A stretch of DNA of 64,000 nucleotides. Origin: Augochlora pura. Taxonomy: Eukaryota > Arthropoda > Insecta > Hymenoptera > Halictidae. Shown here piece by piece: positions 1 to 10,819 of the stretch. A model generated the notes under the pieces. It made no database searches and was not told the DNA's origin. It saw only the letters and a list, made by a program, of their open reading frames with translations. Positions within the stretch are counted from its first letter, which is position 1, and each line of letters opens with the position of its first letter. The translations under genes and the position numbers were made by a program. The DNA is taken from NCBI RefSeq assembly GCF_028453695.1, contig NC_135779.1, positions 7,638,831-7,702,830 of the forward strand. Direction: 5' to 3'.

Positions 1-102
1 ACATTTCGAATAGCATGTGACCTGGAAGTAGAGATGGTACGTGGTGTGAAATGATTATAAGTATAAAGTTCGAGGAAAAAATTCGTGGATGATCGATCTT
101 AC

Positions 103-2817
103 CGAAGGATACAATGTCGATGGGATTAGTCTGCGAGATTCGCGAAGCGATTACCGGATGGATACGGCTGGTGAAACCGAGGAGCGTGTTCTCGAGGCCG
201 GCAAGCCTTGCAACGCCGTTTTGAACGAGCACGTTGCCGGAGTGCAAATGCGTTACCATTGGGAATTCTCTTTTCTTCAGAAAAATCAACGCCTCCAACA
301 CTTGCCGGCCCATTTGTTGAATCTGAGGCAAGGGCAGGCCTTTGCCACGGGCCGCGTACTTCTGGCCCCAATCCTCGTTCCAGCCGGTTCTTTCGATCTG
401 CCGAGCAACAATCAACGTCTCTCGTCTCGATTAGGCACTCCACCGCCACTCCGCCATACTCACCCCGTAAATCAGATCCTTCAGGCTGCCTTGACTGATG
501 GGCTGTACCACGATCACGTAATTCTCGCGTTCGTATTCGAGAAAATCGATGTCGAATATAGGGCATATGTACGGATGCTGTAACGCCAAAAACAAGTCGC
601 TTAAAATGTTTTTCGTCAGTGAGGAAACGGTCAACGAGCAATTGCTGCTCAACGGCGCCAAGGTGATCAGTCGATCGGTCTTTAGGGAAGTGTCCCGCAC
701 CGCGAACCAGTGTTTGTTCACCCTAGAGCCTGAAACATCACGCGAAAAAACGAACAAACGGGCGAGAAATTTATGGAAGTTTGTCTATCGAAAGATGATG
801 TTGCGCCAGGAGAGACCGTCGAGCGACGGGGTGCATCGGGGAGTGGAGAGGCATGTGGGCGAGGAGGAGGAACGAGGTGGAGATTGAGCGGAGGGCTCGA
901 GGGCTTACCGAGATTATTCAGCTGCTTCACGAGACTATAGCGCGGTGTTCTTCGGATATAAGCCTGGCAAATTGATAAAGCACGATCTCGAGATCTTTTC
1001 TCCATTTCCATGTACTCGCTGGCATCCTCGCACACCGACGGCCCGTGGCCCAACGCCGTGTAGCTGTGTCTTCCGTTTCTGTCTCGGTCAAATTTTCATT
1101 TCGATCACATGATTCCTATTTTCCTATTTGTTGCGACTACGTTTATCGTGATTTCATTTGTCCAGTCTCGACATACAGCGATGCGCATGATTATTAGACC
1201 GCGGATGTTTATGCAAAATAAAAAATGTCCCTATCAATTCTTCAATATTTCTAATAACTTCGAATTAATATATCGGCGATGTTAGTTTCTTTAAATCTTT
1301 TCTTTGTTTTAAAATACACTTACTCATGTTTCCCAGAAATGCATAAAATCCACAATTTAATCATTGTAATCTCAAAGTAACTTTTACATAATTTACTAAA
1401 AAGAAATTATGTTCGTATGTTTCTATTTTTGGTATGGTTCTATTTTTTCTGTATTGCTATTTATTCATTTATTCGAGCAAAACATAGATTTATTGACTAA
1501 CTCGATACTTGTAATATAGAAATATACAACTGCGATGTTCCGTTAAGTTTCATTTAAATCTCGCTAAAAGTGTAAAAGTCACTTTGCATCTAGAATTATT
1601 CATAATATTGTAATTCTGCCAATAGTTCGAAAAGGGCGGAGAATAGAATTGGTTAAAACTACCTGACAAACGCGGCCGATTCGATCGTAAGTGCGGAACA
1701 TCGTTCGAAATGAATTTCACGATCGGGTGAACGATTTCTCGAACGATGCCAGTAACGGATTAGATTCTCGAACCAACGATTACAAACTGGATCGGTCTCG
1801 TTTGGTTTGCCAGCGAGCAGCCATCCGTCTCTGCGAGCGCAACCAAGGGTTTCATCCAATAAGATCACCAGTGGAAATTCATATCGTTGTCGTCGATGTT
1901 CCACCCCTAGCCTCTCTATTTAATTTGATACACGTTTCATCGAGTCCCTGTTATATTGAATTCTTTGTTCGCGCCGCGCTCTGTTTAATTCCGACTTGTT
2001 TTCGCTGCTAATTACCGGAATAGACACAGGATGCTCGCGATCTACAGGTAATCGATCCCGTGATCCGTTAAAAAGCTGGCTCATCGACGACAGTTCGATA
2101 ATGAGAAAGAACGATACCCTAGCGAACGCCGTCTTCTCGGCGGTACCCGTTTCCCTCGAAATCGGAAGCTATGCGAAAAATTCCTGTGACGATCCAAGGT
2201 TTGTACAAAGCGATTCGTCCCCGTCGAACTATCGGAGTCCATTGTACCCGACATACTAATTCGAAATCGAAACACGCGATTCAGTTTGTAAACGAACGCG
2301 GTCGAACGGAACGTGTCCCGCGAGGTTGTCGGGGTTTAATCGCGAGACGGGTAATTCGAAATTAGCGCGCGAAAAATTTTCGATCGGTAGATCGAGCAAC
2401 AAGAAACGAACTAAGGTCGCCTTCCTCGCAGCGAAAAATGATCAGTAACGAATCAACGTATGGTTCCCATCTTTGATGACCAGATTACCTGACGTCCGGT
2501 TCCTTGCAGCCTCGTGCAGCTGACACGCGACTGAACAGTATCTTGGCTAGATTGTCGATTTTGGTGGTCAGCTGGTAGCCCTTCTCTTCGTCGCTGTCCT
2601 CATCCTCGATACTCGCGCTTCTTCCACGACGGAGCGTCCCGCGCGCCGAGACCATGGCCTCGGAGTCGAGCTCGATGGCGCTTTGAGTTCTCCGGTTGAC
2701 AGCCCGACGTTTCCGTCTTGTCCTCGGTCGTTCCTGCCAGAACCTGTCATGACCGGTAACGTCCGATTCCTTGTGGTCTTCGTCCCTCTTGTTCAAGTTT
2801 TGATAGAGGTTAAACAT
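103..2817 (-). CDS. Slob: Slob-like (slowpoke-binding / PXK family) pseudokinase, 3' end off window
   Basis: Four exons fit in phase: 2489-2817, 909-1063, 464-729 and 103-397. A donor after 103 shows the gene continues past the left edge. About 348 residues are visible. The first exon is basic and serine-rich. The rest resembles the kinase-like domain of Slob and PXK, with HPYICPIFDIDF near residue 210 and GSLKDLIYG near 250. The catalytic-loop position reads HLHSGN (about 300-305) and the DFG position reads GLEN (about 317-320), so catalytic residues appear lost. From family knowledge, Slob binds the Slowpoke calcium-activated potassium channel and modulates it; acting near the membrane here is inference. 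The ATG at 2817 is the first in the exon, but upstream exons are not excluded. The acceptor at 1063 has a poor pyrimidine tract. Telling Slob from PXK needs the missing C-terminus. Confidence 0.75.
1195..1359. mobile_element. Small inverted-repeat element (family C)
   Basis: Left end TAGACCGCGGATGTTTATGC (1195-1214) and right end near 1336-1359, whose complement reads TGGATTTTATGCATTTC, form imperfect terminal repeats. Related ends occur near 23661-23795 and 30453-30828. No coding capacity, and the class is unknown. Confidence 0.4.
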
Positions 2818-4672
2818 GATTGGATCTCGATCGTGCTCCTGGATCGGGAAATTCTCTCGGCTTTAACGAGAGGGCATCGAACGACACGCGCGATTTTCAA
2901 TCCGCGTCTTCGAGCGTTTCCTTTTGGTCGAAGTCCCGTCTGTTCAATTTTAGGATAGGCAAAACCACTTCTAAAAGAGGAACTTCACCGTATCCAATTT
3001 CTCTCTGTTTGGCTCTCTCCGTGTATTTCGCGGCAAATCTCGAATGAGTCCGTAGGGCGCATGGTATTATAGGTACGTCCTTTGTCATGCAATGAGGGTC
3101 CTACCAAAGGTACACGCCTTGGCGTCAAGCCTCGAGACGACTCCTTTTCTTCGATCGCAGATGATTGGTCCCGTTGTTTCCCTTTTGCGAGCCTGAGGGA
3201 AGTCAGGCGCGCGGAGAACGTCGGATGGTCCCCTAAGTCCCGGTAGCAACAAACCACCGGGAGGAACAGGTGTGTTATCAAATGCTACGTGTGTTTAATG
3301 TGCCGGGCAATGAAACGATTCCTATCGTGGAAAAAGAAAGCGAACGGATGATGATGAAGGTGCGCGCGGTACTGCGCCACTACGAACCGCGCGCGCCACC
3401 CACGCAGCGCAACCACCTATCCACCAAACCCGACTGGAACACCGTCGAACACTGACCACCACCGCCGACTCGCGCTCCGAGCCAGCCCGGCCTGACATAC
3501 ATTTCCCGCATTGCTGGCTCAACGGCCGCTATATAGCATTAGAAGGCTATATAGAAGTCTCTCCCATCGCCCTCATCCACCCCGTCTCTCGCCATCTCGC
3601 CCCTGCGCAATCTCCATCCGCCATGTCTTCACGCAGCTCTTACTTACCCTCTCGAATCACGTATCCCTTGTTTAACGTCTGCACGATCTTTTACGGATTC
3701 ATTTGTATCGTGTCTCCAAGCCGCGCGATCTACCCTCCCTTTTCATGCGAGAGCACCCCCTCCTCGTGCTAGAGTAGGCTTCGACCGGTAGTCTTCTAAC
3801 GCCGGAAATACTCCAACACCAACACCCTCGCGATTCTCGAAAACAGGGTAAGAGATTCAGTTCTAGCCTAGATCGGAAATTTAGAAAATTAGGATACTCC
3901 GATTTTTATTCATATTCACAATTAATGAGCGACTTCTGGACATTTCGTTTTATTTCGACCCTATTTTCTAATTTAGAGATTGTCGAGAATAGAAGAACGG
4001 TTTAGAGATACAGGATAAATGCTTCATCATTTATTTTAAACAAGCAATGTTTGTCTTAGAACGTTTGTTCTGGCACTTACATTGTATAAGTTTCCGGAGT
4101 ATGATTTGAATCTCTTCGAGATTCAATTTGATTGGGGACACGGCGGGAAAGTTCTACCACTACACGATTTCACGTCATTATCTTCTTTTATTGTTCCGTT
4201 CTTTTCTTGTTGCTATACGCTTCACACGGATCGTCGAATTGTACGACGTAACGCCGGAAGAAAATATGAATCCAATTAGATTCGGTTAAAACTAGGCCAA
4301 TAGGACACGTTTCAGATTCCTCTGACCCCAATGTTGAACTCGAAGACCGCACACGAACTTTAATCTCGCTCCGCAGTTTTACGGCTGCACTCAGGGTCGT
4401 TTTAGAGAAAAGAGAAAAGAAAAAAACGTTGATTTCTTAAACTAGGAAAAAGGTAATGGTCTTCAAAACGGTTTCATGGTTCCGTTTAGTAAACAATAGT
4501 ATATTCTGCTGCTTCTGTTTCCCTTTGCTTTTCTGTGGCACAACCGGATGCGATAATTCATCTCCGATACGCACAACTCGAGCGATTCTATCTTTCTCGT
4601 GCTAACAATGCTTTATATTGCAATGGCCAATTATCTAGCGAACATCCCTGGTACATCTAAAAACAATAAATG
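2818..4672. other. Noncoding interval between the Slob-like and MAGE genes
   Basis: No supported gene. The stretch 2900-3850 is GC-rich and could be 5' sequence of the Slob-like gene. It holds two close copies of a CTATATAG-type motif near 3530-3556. The rest is AT-rich. ORFs here are short and match nothing I recognise. Confidence 0.5.
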
Positions 4673-5877
4673 TTAGTATGCTATCGAAGTGCTGGTTTGC
4701 TGTGAATATTTTCTGACCTCAGATACAAATTCCAAGGCTGTACGACGAGAAAATTCGTGTTCTGCGCGTGGTCCCCATTTATACTGTACGGTCGCCGTAT
4801 TATCTGTTTCCTTCAATTTTTCAAGATATTTTTGGGCAACAAATACCTATGTAAGAAATGTGCTTTAAGTTCACAAAAGATTTCTAATCTGCTATTTGTT
4901 ATAATTTTCTGTTTCAATACCTCTGTTACAATATGCTTTACATGACCAAAATAACTATGTTCATCACCATTTTGTAATATGAGCCCCAGATGTTTTAGAA
5001 AACCCAGTAGAGACCCTAGAACAGATAACAATTAATATAAAGTAATATAGGGACCTTTCCTGTTATTCTTCTTCCAATTTTGCTACTTAAATGATTCCTT
5101 GTATTGCATAAATCTTTCTCATGTATTGCTTAAACAATTTCATTCTATTATCACAACCTAAAGCATGATTTGATATATATACCACAATTGATACGAACAT
5201 AGTAGTGGATAAGTTACAAGAAGAATACTAAATTGATGCTATTAATTACCTTCTGTGCAGTAGTCATCGCTCATAAATACATGGGTAAGGACTAGGAACA
5301 ATAATACTTGTCTGCTTGCATCAGCTCTTTGGCGATTAATATGAGGCAAATCATTGTCTAATTCATTTACCAATATATATTTGTTACCTTCTAATTCCAC
5401 TAGTTTGTATCCGAATATCTGCAAACACGATTGTTTATTCACTGACAAAGTTAAAATGTCAACTAAATTGGACATCAGTTTGTACCTTTGATAACACCTG
5501 CTTAGCTTTATTTAACATATGAGAAAATTGTTTTCCTTGCCCTGCAAGCACATTCTTTACTATTTGTGCCTTGTTAATAGGCTGTTTTTTTCTATCTGAT
5601 ATGAGTATATATTTTATTACGTTGTTGGTAAGTCTATTCTCTTCGTCTGAAATTATACGATGCAGGGAGACTGTTGTTTTGCTTGTGCTTGGATCAACTT
5701 GCGATAGACTCCCAGTTTCATAATTTGTGGCCTTTCTGCGTCTGCTACCACTTGGTTGCGACAAAAATCTATCTTGCGACGAGTCTGATTTGTTTCGTGG
5801 TAATACTGTTTGAACAAATAATAATTAGTTAATACGTCGTTACAACGAATAAATTATAGTGTTCATTACCAACCCAT
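4673..5877 (-). CDS. MAGE: MAGE-domain protein, Nse3/NSMCE3 (SMC5/6 complex subunit)
   Basis: Exons 5486-5805, 5250-5418, 4921-5015 and 4673-4846 join in phase and end at TAA (4673-4675). The product has about 253 residues, close to single-copy insect MAGE proteins. The MAGE homology domain is clear: NRLTNNVIKYILISDRKKQ, then LSKIFGYKLVELEGNKYILV across the first junction, FMSDDYCTEG and GFLKHLGL across the second, and the terminal YKWGPRAEHEF motif. In the family, Nse3 forms winged-helix folds that pair with Nse1 and help the SMC5/6 complex load on DNA during repair. The start is unsettled. The first full exon needs one upstream base, and the best candidate is ATG-G at 5874-5877 before a weak donor (GTTGGT). 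Confidence 0.88.
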
Positions 5878-7399
5878 CTTGTGCAGTACAATTGTAGATA
5901 GACGCTTCTTTTGAGTCAAGTTGTTTGGAACATGGAAGTTTTTCGCGGGAAACTTTTTATTCTACATATGTAGTACGTACGCAGTTACAGTTTAGTTTAC
6001 AGCCTCACAATGCCATTTCACGTCATAAACATTTCGATAGCTTCACCAGGTATTGTTCATTATATTTTGTGATACAGAATGCATTTGTTTAAACCGATTA
6101 TGTATCATTTGATGAATTTATTCCTTCCCTGTCATATGGCCATTACTAATCTGCTTTAGCTAGCAAATGGTGACAGATGTATCAGGAACGTCTGCTTAGG
6201 TTAGGATAGGTTCGAAATTTGGAAACAGTGATGAACAGATTATTGGATGAGTTATAAATATTCCTTATTTATTTTCAATGAACATGTAGTAACAATTATC
6301 GTTAGTTGCAAAGTGTTTAAATTAATATTTCTATGAAAAGTTATAATGGAAGTAGTTGGTGGTGCCATCCACGACAAAACGTCTAACTTAATAACCAATT
6401 AGTACCACGGTGTTCCCAACAGATGTCGCAAGAGAGACCAAAATTTATACAATCCTGCAATTAGAAACTTCTCCGATCAATTTACACTTTACAGTTCACA
6501 TTAATTTATTTAAGCGTGAATAATATTACCTTATGTTCACAAAGGGAAAAGCTATAAGAAGCAGCAATTGCTGTCGAATACCACCGGTTTTTAACAACAA
6601 ATAATTACCGCCTGCAAGAGTCTATACGACGCATTTTCAATTTCAATTTGTTTATTATTATTTCTAGAACGCTTTTCCATAAATAATATACAAAAATTCG
6701 TTTTTTATATACCACTTGCAAGAGCAGTAAATGATATTGAGTGCAACTTCCTCGTCCCCGACGATAAGATGCTATTATAGTATAATTAGGTACAACTGGA
6801 AGTCATTTCTATTTCCACTCCAACCTTCCGTTTGACTTGCGCGGCACATAATAACCGTTAATTGGCAACTAATTTGTCGAATAATCTCGGGAAACTTTCG
6901 TAAACGCTGAAAACAATTGTTGGTAAACGTAGGGGTAGTGTAAAACACGATTCTCGATATGTGGTGCGCAAACATACGCGGCAATCCTGCACGCGTGCAA
7001 TCGTTTATTAACATCAGAATCGCTGAGCTTTAAAAAAAATAGTTCGTATTGTTATTTAAAAATAACAAGGCTAAATTCGTCGAGTCATTGCACAATTTTA
7101 ATTAGAAAAAGTATTTGAATAATAGAATACATTTGGCAGTCGCCCATTACAATCTCAATAGCGATAGAATAAAAGATCTGAGATCGGTAGTCCTAGTGTT
7201 ACAGTTTTTATCGGTGTAATATTCAGTATTCCAATCGAAATAGCGTTCCATTGGCTTCGCAAAACTGTCCAATGATAGCGACTCGAAATTAAAACCTTCT
7301 TAGATATATTGTACGTGCACCCTTGCACACCTTATAGTTCTATATTCCTCACGATGTCGATGCTTGAGATCAGGTATCGGACTGTACATGATAGAGACG

Positions 7400-7506
7400 G
7401 AGCTTTTTCGGAGATTACTCTGAAATGTGCTGCAAAGTGGTATCATCCAATCTGATTTGTGTGATCTCTTCTGCAGCACATTTCAGAGCAGTCTCCGAAA
7501 ATGCTC
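7400..7506 (+). ncRNA. Candidate pre-miRNA-like hairpin
   Basis: Two 35-base arms (7400-7434 and 7472-7506) are inverted complements around a 37-base loop. I count two mismatches (7404/7502 and 7417/7489) and one T-G pair (7415/7491). That pair is a G-U wobble only if the plus strand is transcribed, where the other strand would have an A-C mismatch. Stem and loop sizes match insect microRNA precursors. I do not recognise either arm as a known miRNA seed. A small inverted-repeat transposon remains possible, although I saw no target duplication. Confidence 0.4.
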
Positions 7507-8469
7507 TGCTATGTGTATTTAATCTTGTGCCCTGCTCAAAATTATTCGAAATTCGAAGCTCTCGCGTCGCGCATATTTCTATCAGTACAATTATCTTTTC
7601 ATAAGAGCTTCGTATTTCTACGTCGATTGTCGATCGAGGAACGCGTTCGATGTTTTTCGAGCACCCTATACACTGGTCTGGCCGCACCGTCGCGAAACAC
7701 CGGAGGAAACTGGCTCGTATGCGAGAGCTTGGCGCCACACTGTCGCATCCTATATACAGAATCACTCTCGCACGAACTATACGAGCACATACTTGAACGG
7801 AGAAAACGCGTACACGCCGTAGTCGTGGCCACCGCATGGCGGCATGCCTACACCTGGAGGGAAAAACCAGGGAGGTAGATGGTGAGGTAGCTGATGCCTG
7901 ATCCCTTGCCTGTGATTCGCACGGTGGAACGGTATCGTTTTTCCCAGTCGTTCTCCTTCTACCTCCTCTTACCATTTTCTCTATTCCCTCCGTTTTCCGC
8001 GCGCCCTCTCTCTCTCTCTTTTTCTCTCCGTTCGATATCTTCCCGATACGCAACTCGTTACGGTGCTTCTCAGCGGAGGAATCTCCCTCCCTCTCCCCTT
8101 CTAATTTTCATCTTTGCTCATTATCAATCGCTTTGATCGCCGGGAACCAACAAGATGGATCAACACCTTTGCTTCTGTGGAGTCTAGCTATAGTTTCTTC
8201 TTGTTAGATAATTTTCATTCTTTCGCAGAGTATGTACTTTTCTGTCTATGCATCCTTGACCGATGGAAATCTTTGCCGGAACACGAAACGAAGTAGACTT
8301 TTGCAATGACAGATTATCTCGGTATCGTAGGAAATATTGAATACCATCCTAATTTTCTTACCTGTATCTTACACGTACTCTATACTTCTGCATATATTAC
8401 AGTCACAGCATGGCTGTATCTTTTTTTATTGACACCTCGACTGTCACGTCAACAATTTCAAAAAGTTCA

Positions 8470-8545
8470 TAAAATTATTATTATTATTATTATTATTCTT
8501 TATTTGACGAGCTCGGCAAACCCTTCTAATGTACAGCTTAACCGG
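8470..8545 (-). repeat. (ATT)n microsatellite with LINE-like 3' tail
   Basis: Eight or so ATT units (about 8472-8499) are followed by sequence that on the minus strand reads CAAATAAAG just before the AAT repeats. Many insect non-LTR retrotransposons end this way, in a polyadenylation-like signal and short A-rich repeats. No coding part is visible, so the LINE origin is inference. Confidence 0.35.
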
Positions 8546-9914
8546 AGATACATTATATCGAAAAGATTCTGCTTTTGTCAATATGAAAATGTTTAATGTT
8601 TAGCAGTGATTTCAGTTACTCGAATTACTATAATATACAGAATCAAATTCCAATTAAAAAGTTAAATTGCATATACACTATTAGATCGAATCATAAATAA
8701 CTTCTCATGCAGCTAGGTAGGTATAATCTATTGCACGTATCTGTCCACTGTGAGTCATCGGGATAAACGAGTTTTTGCCGTTACTAAATAGATTAGAGCA
8801 AGAAATAAACAAACAGAGAAATAAATGTCAAGTCAAAAGCAAAAGTTACTTACGAATCAATCTAATAATTTTCTGACATTCTTACGTGTTGTAGACTCAA
8901 ATAAGACGGGGGGACGCAATAGATTAGCATATGAACGCAGACGACACGGCAGTCAAAGTATTAATCATTAATTGCAATCAACAGGGGATGATCATCCCCT
9001 TTCCATTCATTCTCCAGTTATTATGAAAATCGTCTACATAATTGCGATATAGTCATTCGTTCGTTCACTCTTTTACAAGCAAAGATCTAATTGCAATTCA
9101 CGTTTAGGACCAGAAAGAATTGCGATCGCTTAATGATGACCATCAGGCAGTATGTAGCAGAGAACCGAAGAAGACGGAAGTGGGAAAGTAAGCGAAGGTG
9201 GCGAGGCGAAATGACGTTCTGGGTTCAGCGATACAAAGTGGCGTGTGTGCCTGGTAAACGCGAGAGACGGTACGCATGCATTCGCGTAGGTCGTTCGACA
9301 TAGAACGACATAGAACGTTGGCGGTTGCTGGCTGGCTGTTGGCGGCCGGCGACGGTCAACTGGCGCCAACGTTCTGGCAACCTCCCACCAGACACGCTAC
9401 ACACGTATATAGAAGTTTGCCTCGTTAAGCGCTGCTTCACGGTTACACTGTTCCACATAAATTCCCCGATTATTCGGCGAGTGATTTCATTCGGCGCGGA
9501 TGGGTTCGGGGACGCGTCGCAGATCGGTGGTTCCGCGGGTTGGAAAGATCGCGCGCGTCGTCGAACAACCGGGGAACGGTTGGCAGTACCGATTATTATT
9601 CGCGACGTGTAACCGTCGAAAATTTGGCGATGCTTATGAAACCGGTGAACGCACCTGCGCTATGTAGCAGGTGCACGCGTGCAATTTCTCGTGGTAGCGA
9701 GAGTAGCCTCCGCGTATGCAAGAGCTTGTCCCGATGTCTCTTCCGTTCGGTGTCGGTCTTGTCGACGAAACGATAGATCGTGTTGCCGATCGGTCCAATT
9801 GTCGTAAACGAGGTGTTGCCAGCGGGGAAGCGGGAATCGGTTCGCGAAAGGAAGCGGGAACGAGTCCGGGAATAAAGGAGCAGATGTTGTTTCGCGTTCT
9901 TGACATCTCCCTAC

Positions 9915-9996
9915 CGTGGTTGGCGAGCAAGTCCCACTTGTCGGCCGTGTACGTCTCATTCCGTATCGACGACACCGGTGTCGCACCGGTGGCCAT
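9915..9996 (-). CDS. Possible first coding exon of an unidentified gene
   Basis: From the ATG at 9996 the frame reads 27 codons (MATGATPVSSIRNETY then TADKWDLLANH) and stops being exon-like at a good donor, G|GTAGGG, leaving phase 1. Composition looks protein-like rather than low-complexity, and GC-rich third positions match other genes in the window. The frame is open upstream to another ATG at 10173. A TATAAATAG box lies at 10205-10213 on the same strand. I do not recognise the protein and found no following exon, so this may be coincidence. Confidence 0.3.
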
Positions 9997-10204
9997 GTTA
10001 GGGATTATGTTTTGCCGGCGGAGAAGTAGCCGGCGAGCTCCGAGTCCCGACGCGTGGAAAAAAGGCGACCGAGTTGACCGAAGCGATACCATGAGAAGGT
10101 GTACCGAGGCCGGTTCTCGGACAAGTAAGTCTCCGGCGAGCAAAATCTGGTCGCGAGAACACCGATGTAACATGGTCGACGCCGGAAGGAAGGAAGCGAA
10201 AATT

Positions 10205-10213
10205 CTATTTATA
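10205..10213 (-). promoter_or_regulatory. TATA box, TATAAATAG
   Basis: A strong TATAAATAG on the minus strand sits about 32 bases before an ATG at 10173 and 210 bases before the ATG at 9996. It could drive the putative first exon at 9915-9996. No clear initiator was identified. Confidence 0.4.
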
Positions 10214-10474
10214 CGCGGGGATCAGCGTTTACGATAAAATCGTGAGCCGAGTGTCTCGTCGCGACTCGACTCGTCGGCACGTCCTTATCGGCTCGTATTA
10301 GGCCGCGGTGCTGATAGCGATCGCGTTTCGCGCAGTAGACGTCGCGCTCGAAAAATCTGCTCGCAACCGGTTGCAAAGGAATCGGTTCGCGGAGGCAGGC
10401 GCAGGTGCGGGCAGGATTCGTTGGCGGGTTGCAATAAATGGACACGCGGGACACGATTTCGACTCGTTTTGCCT

Positions 10475-10480
10475 TTTATT
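10475..10480 (-). terminator. Candidate polyadenylation signal of net
   Basis: AATAAA on the minus strand, about 340 bases past the net stop codon. Confidence 0.45.
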
Positions 10481-10819
10481 TGTCTCAAGTTCGACGGAAG
10501 CGAGCTCGCAAACGCTCGAAATCCTCTTACAACGTAGAACATTACATTCGCGCGACATCTCGTCCGATGGGACATATACTGCGGACTGTGGTACCGACTC
10601 ATCTGATCCGTGTCACTCCTGGATTTAGTCCACGTTGTCCGTGGTCATTCCAGTTGGTTCCAACGAATGACGAAACGGTTAGATTTACAGCATGGTGTGA
10701 TAGCGAGGCAAAGCGAAGCAACGCAACTCAGAGACAGAGTAGCCTCGTTGCTTCGTAGGCGCCAATGTCGGGCGTCCGTCTGTATGAAATTCGTGGTATC
10801 TCCGTGTTCTCGGGCTCGT

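Larger units (their letters stand above)
5878..9914. other. Noncoding interval, mostly AT-rich
   Basis: No supported gene. An ATG-led short reading frame at about 6010 ends at a possible donor but finds no partner exon. The block 7560-8100 is more GC-rich with overlapping ORFs on both strands, none recognisable. It also contains the hairpin at 7400-7506 and the retroposon-like tail at 8470-8545, listed separately. Confidence 0.5.

Noticed and set aside
6010..6056. ATG-led short exon on the plus strand, divergent from the MAGE gene
   Set aside because: No in-phase second exon found within 1 kb.
7415..8053. 212-codon minus-strand ORF
   Set aside because: It runs through the hairpin and a pyrimidine-rich tract, with no domain and no splice context.
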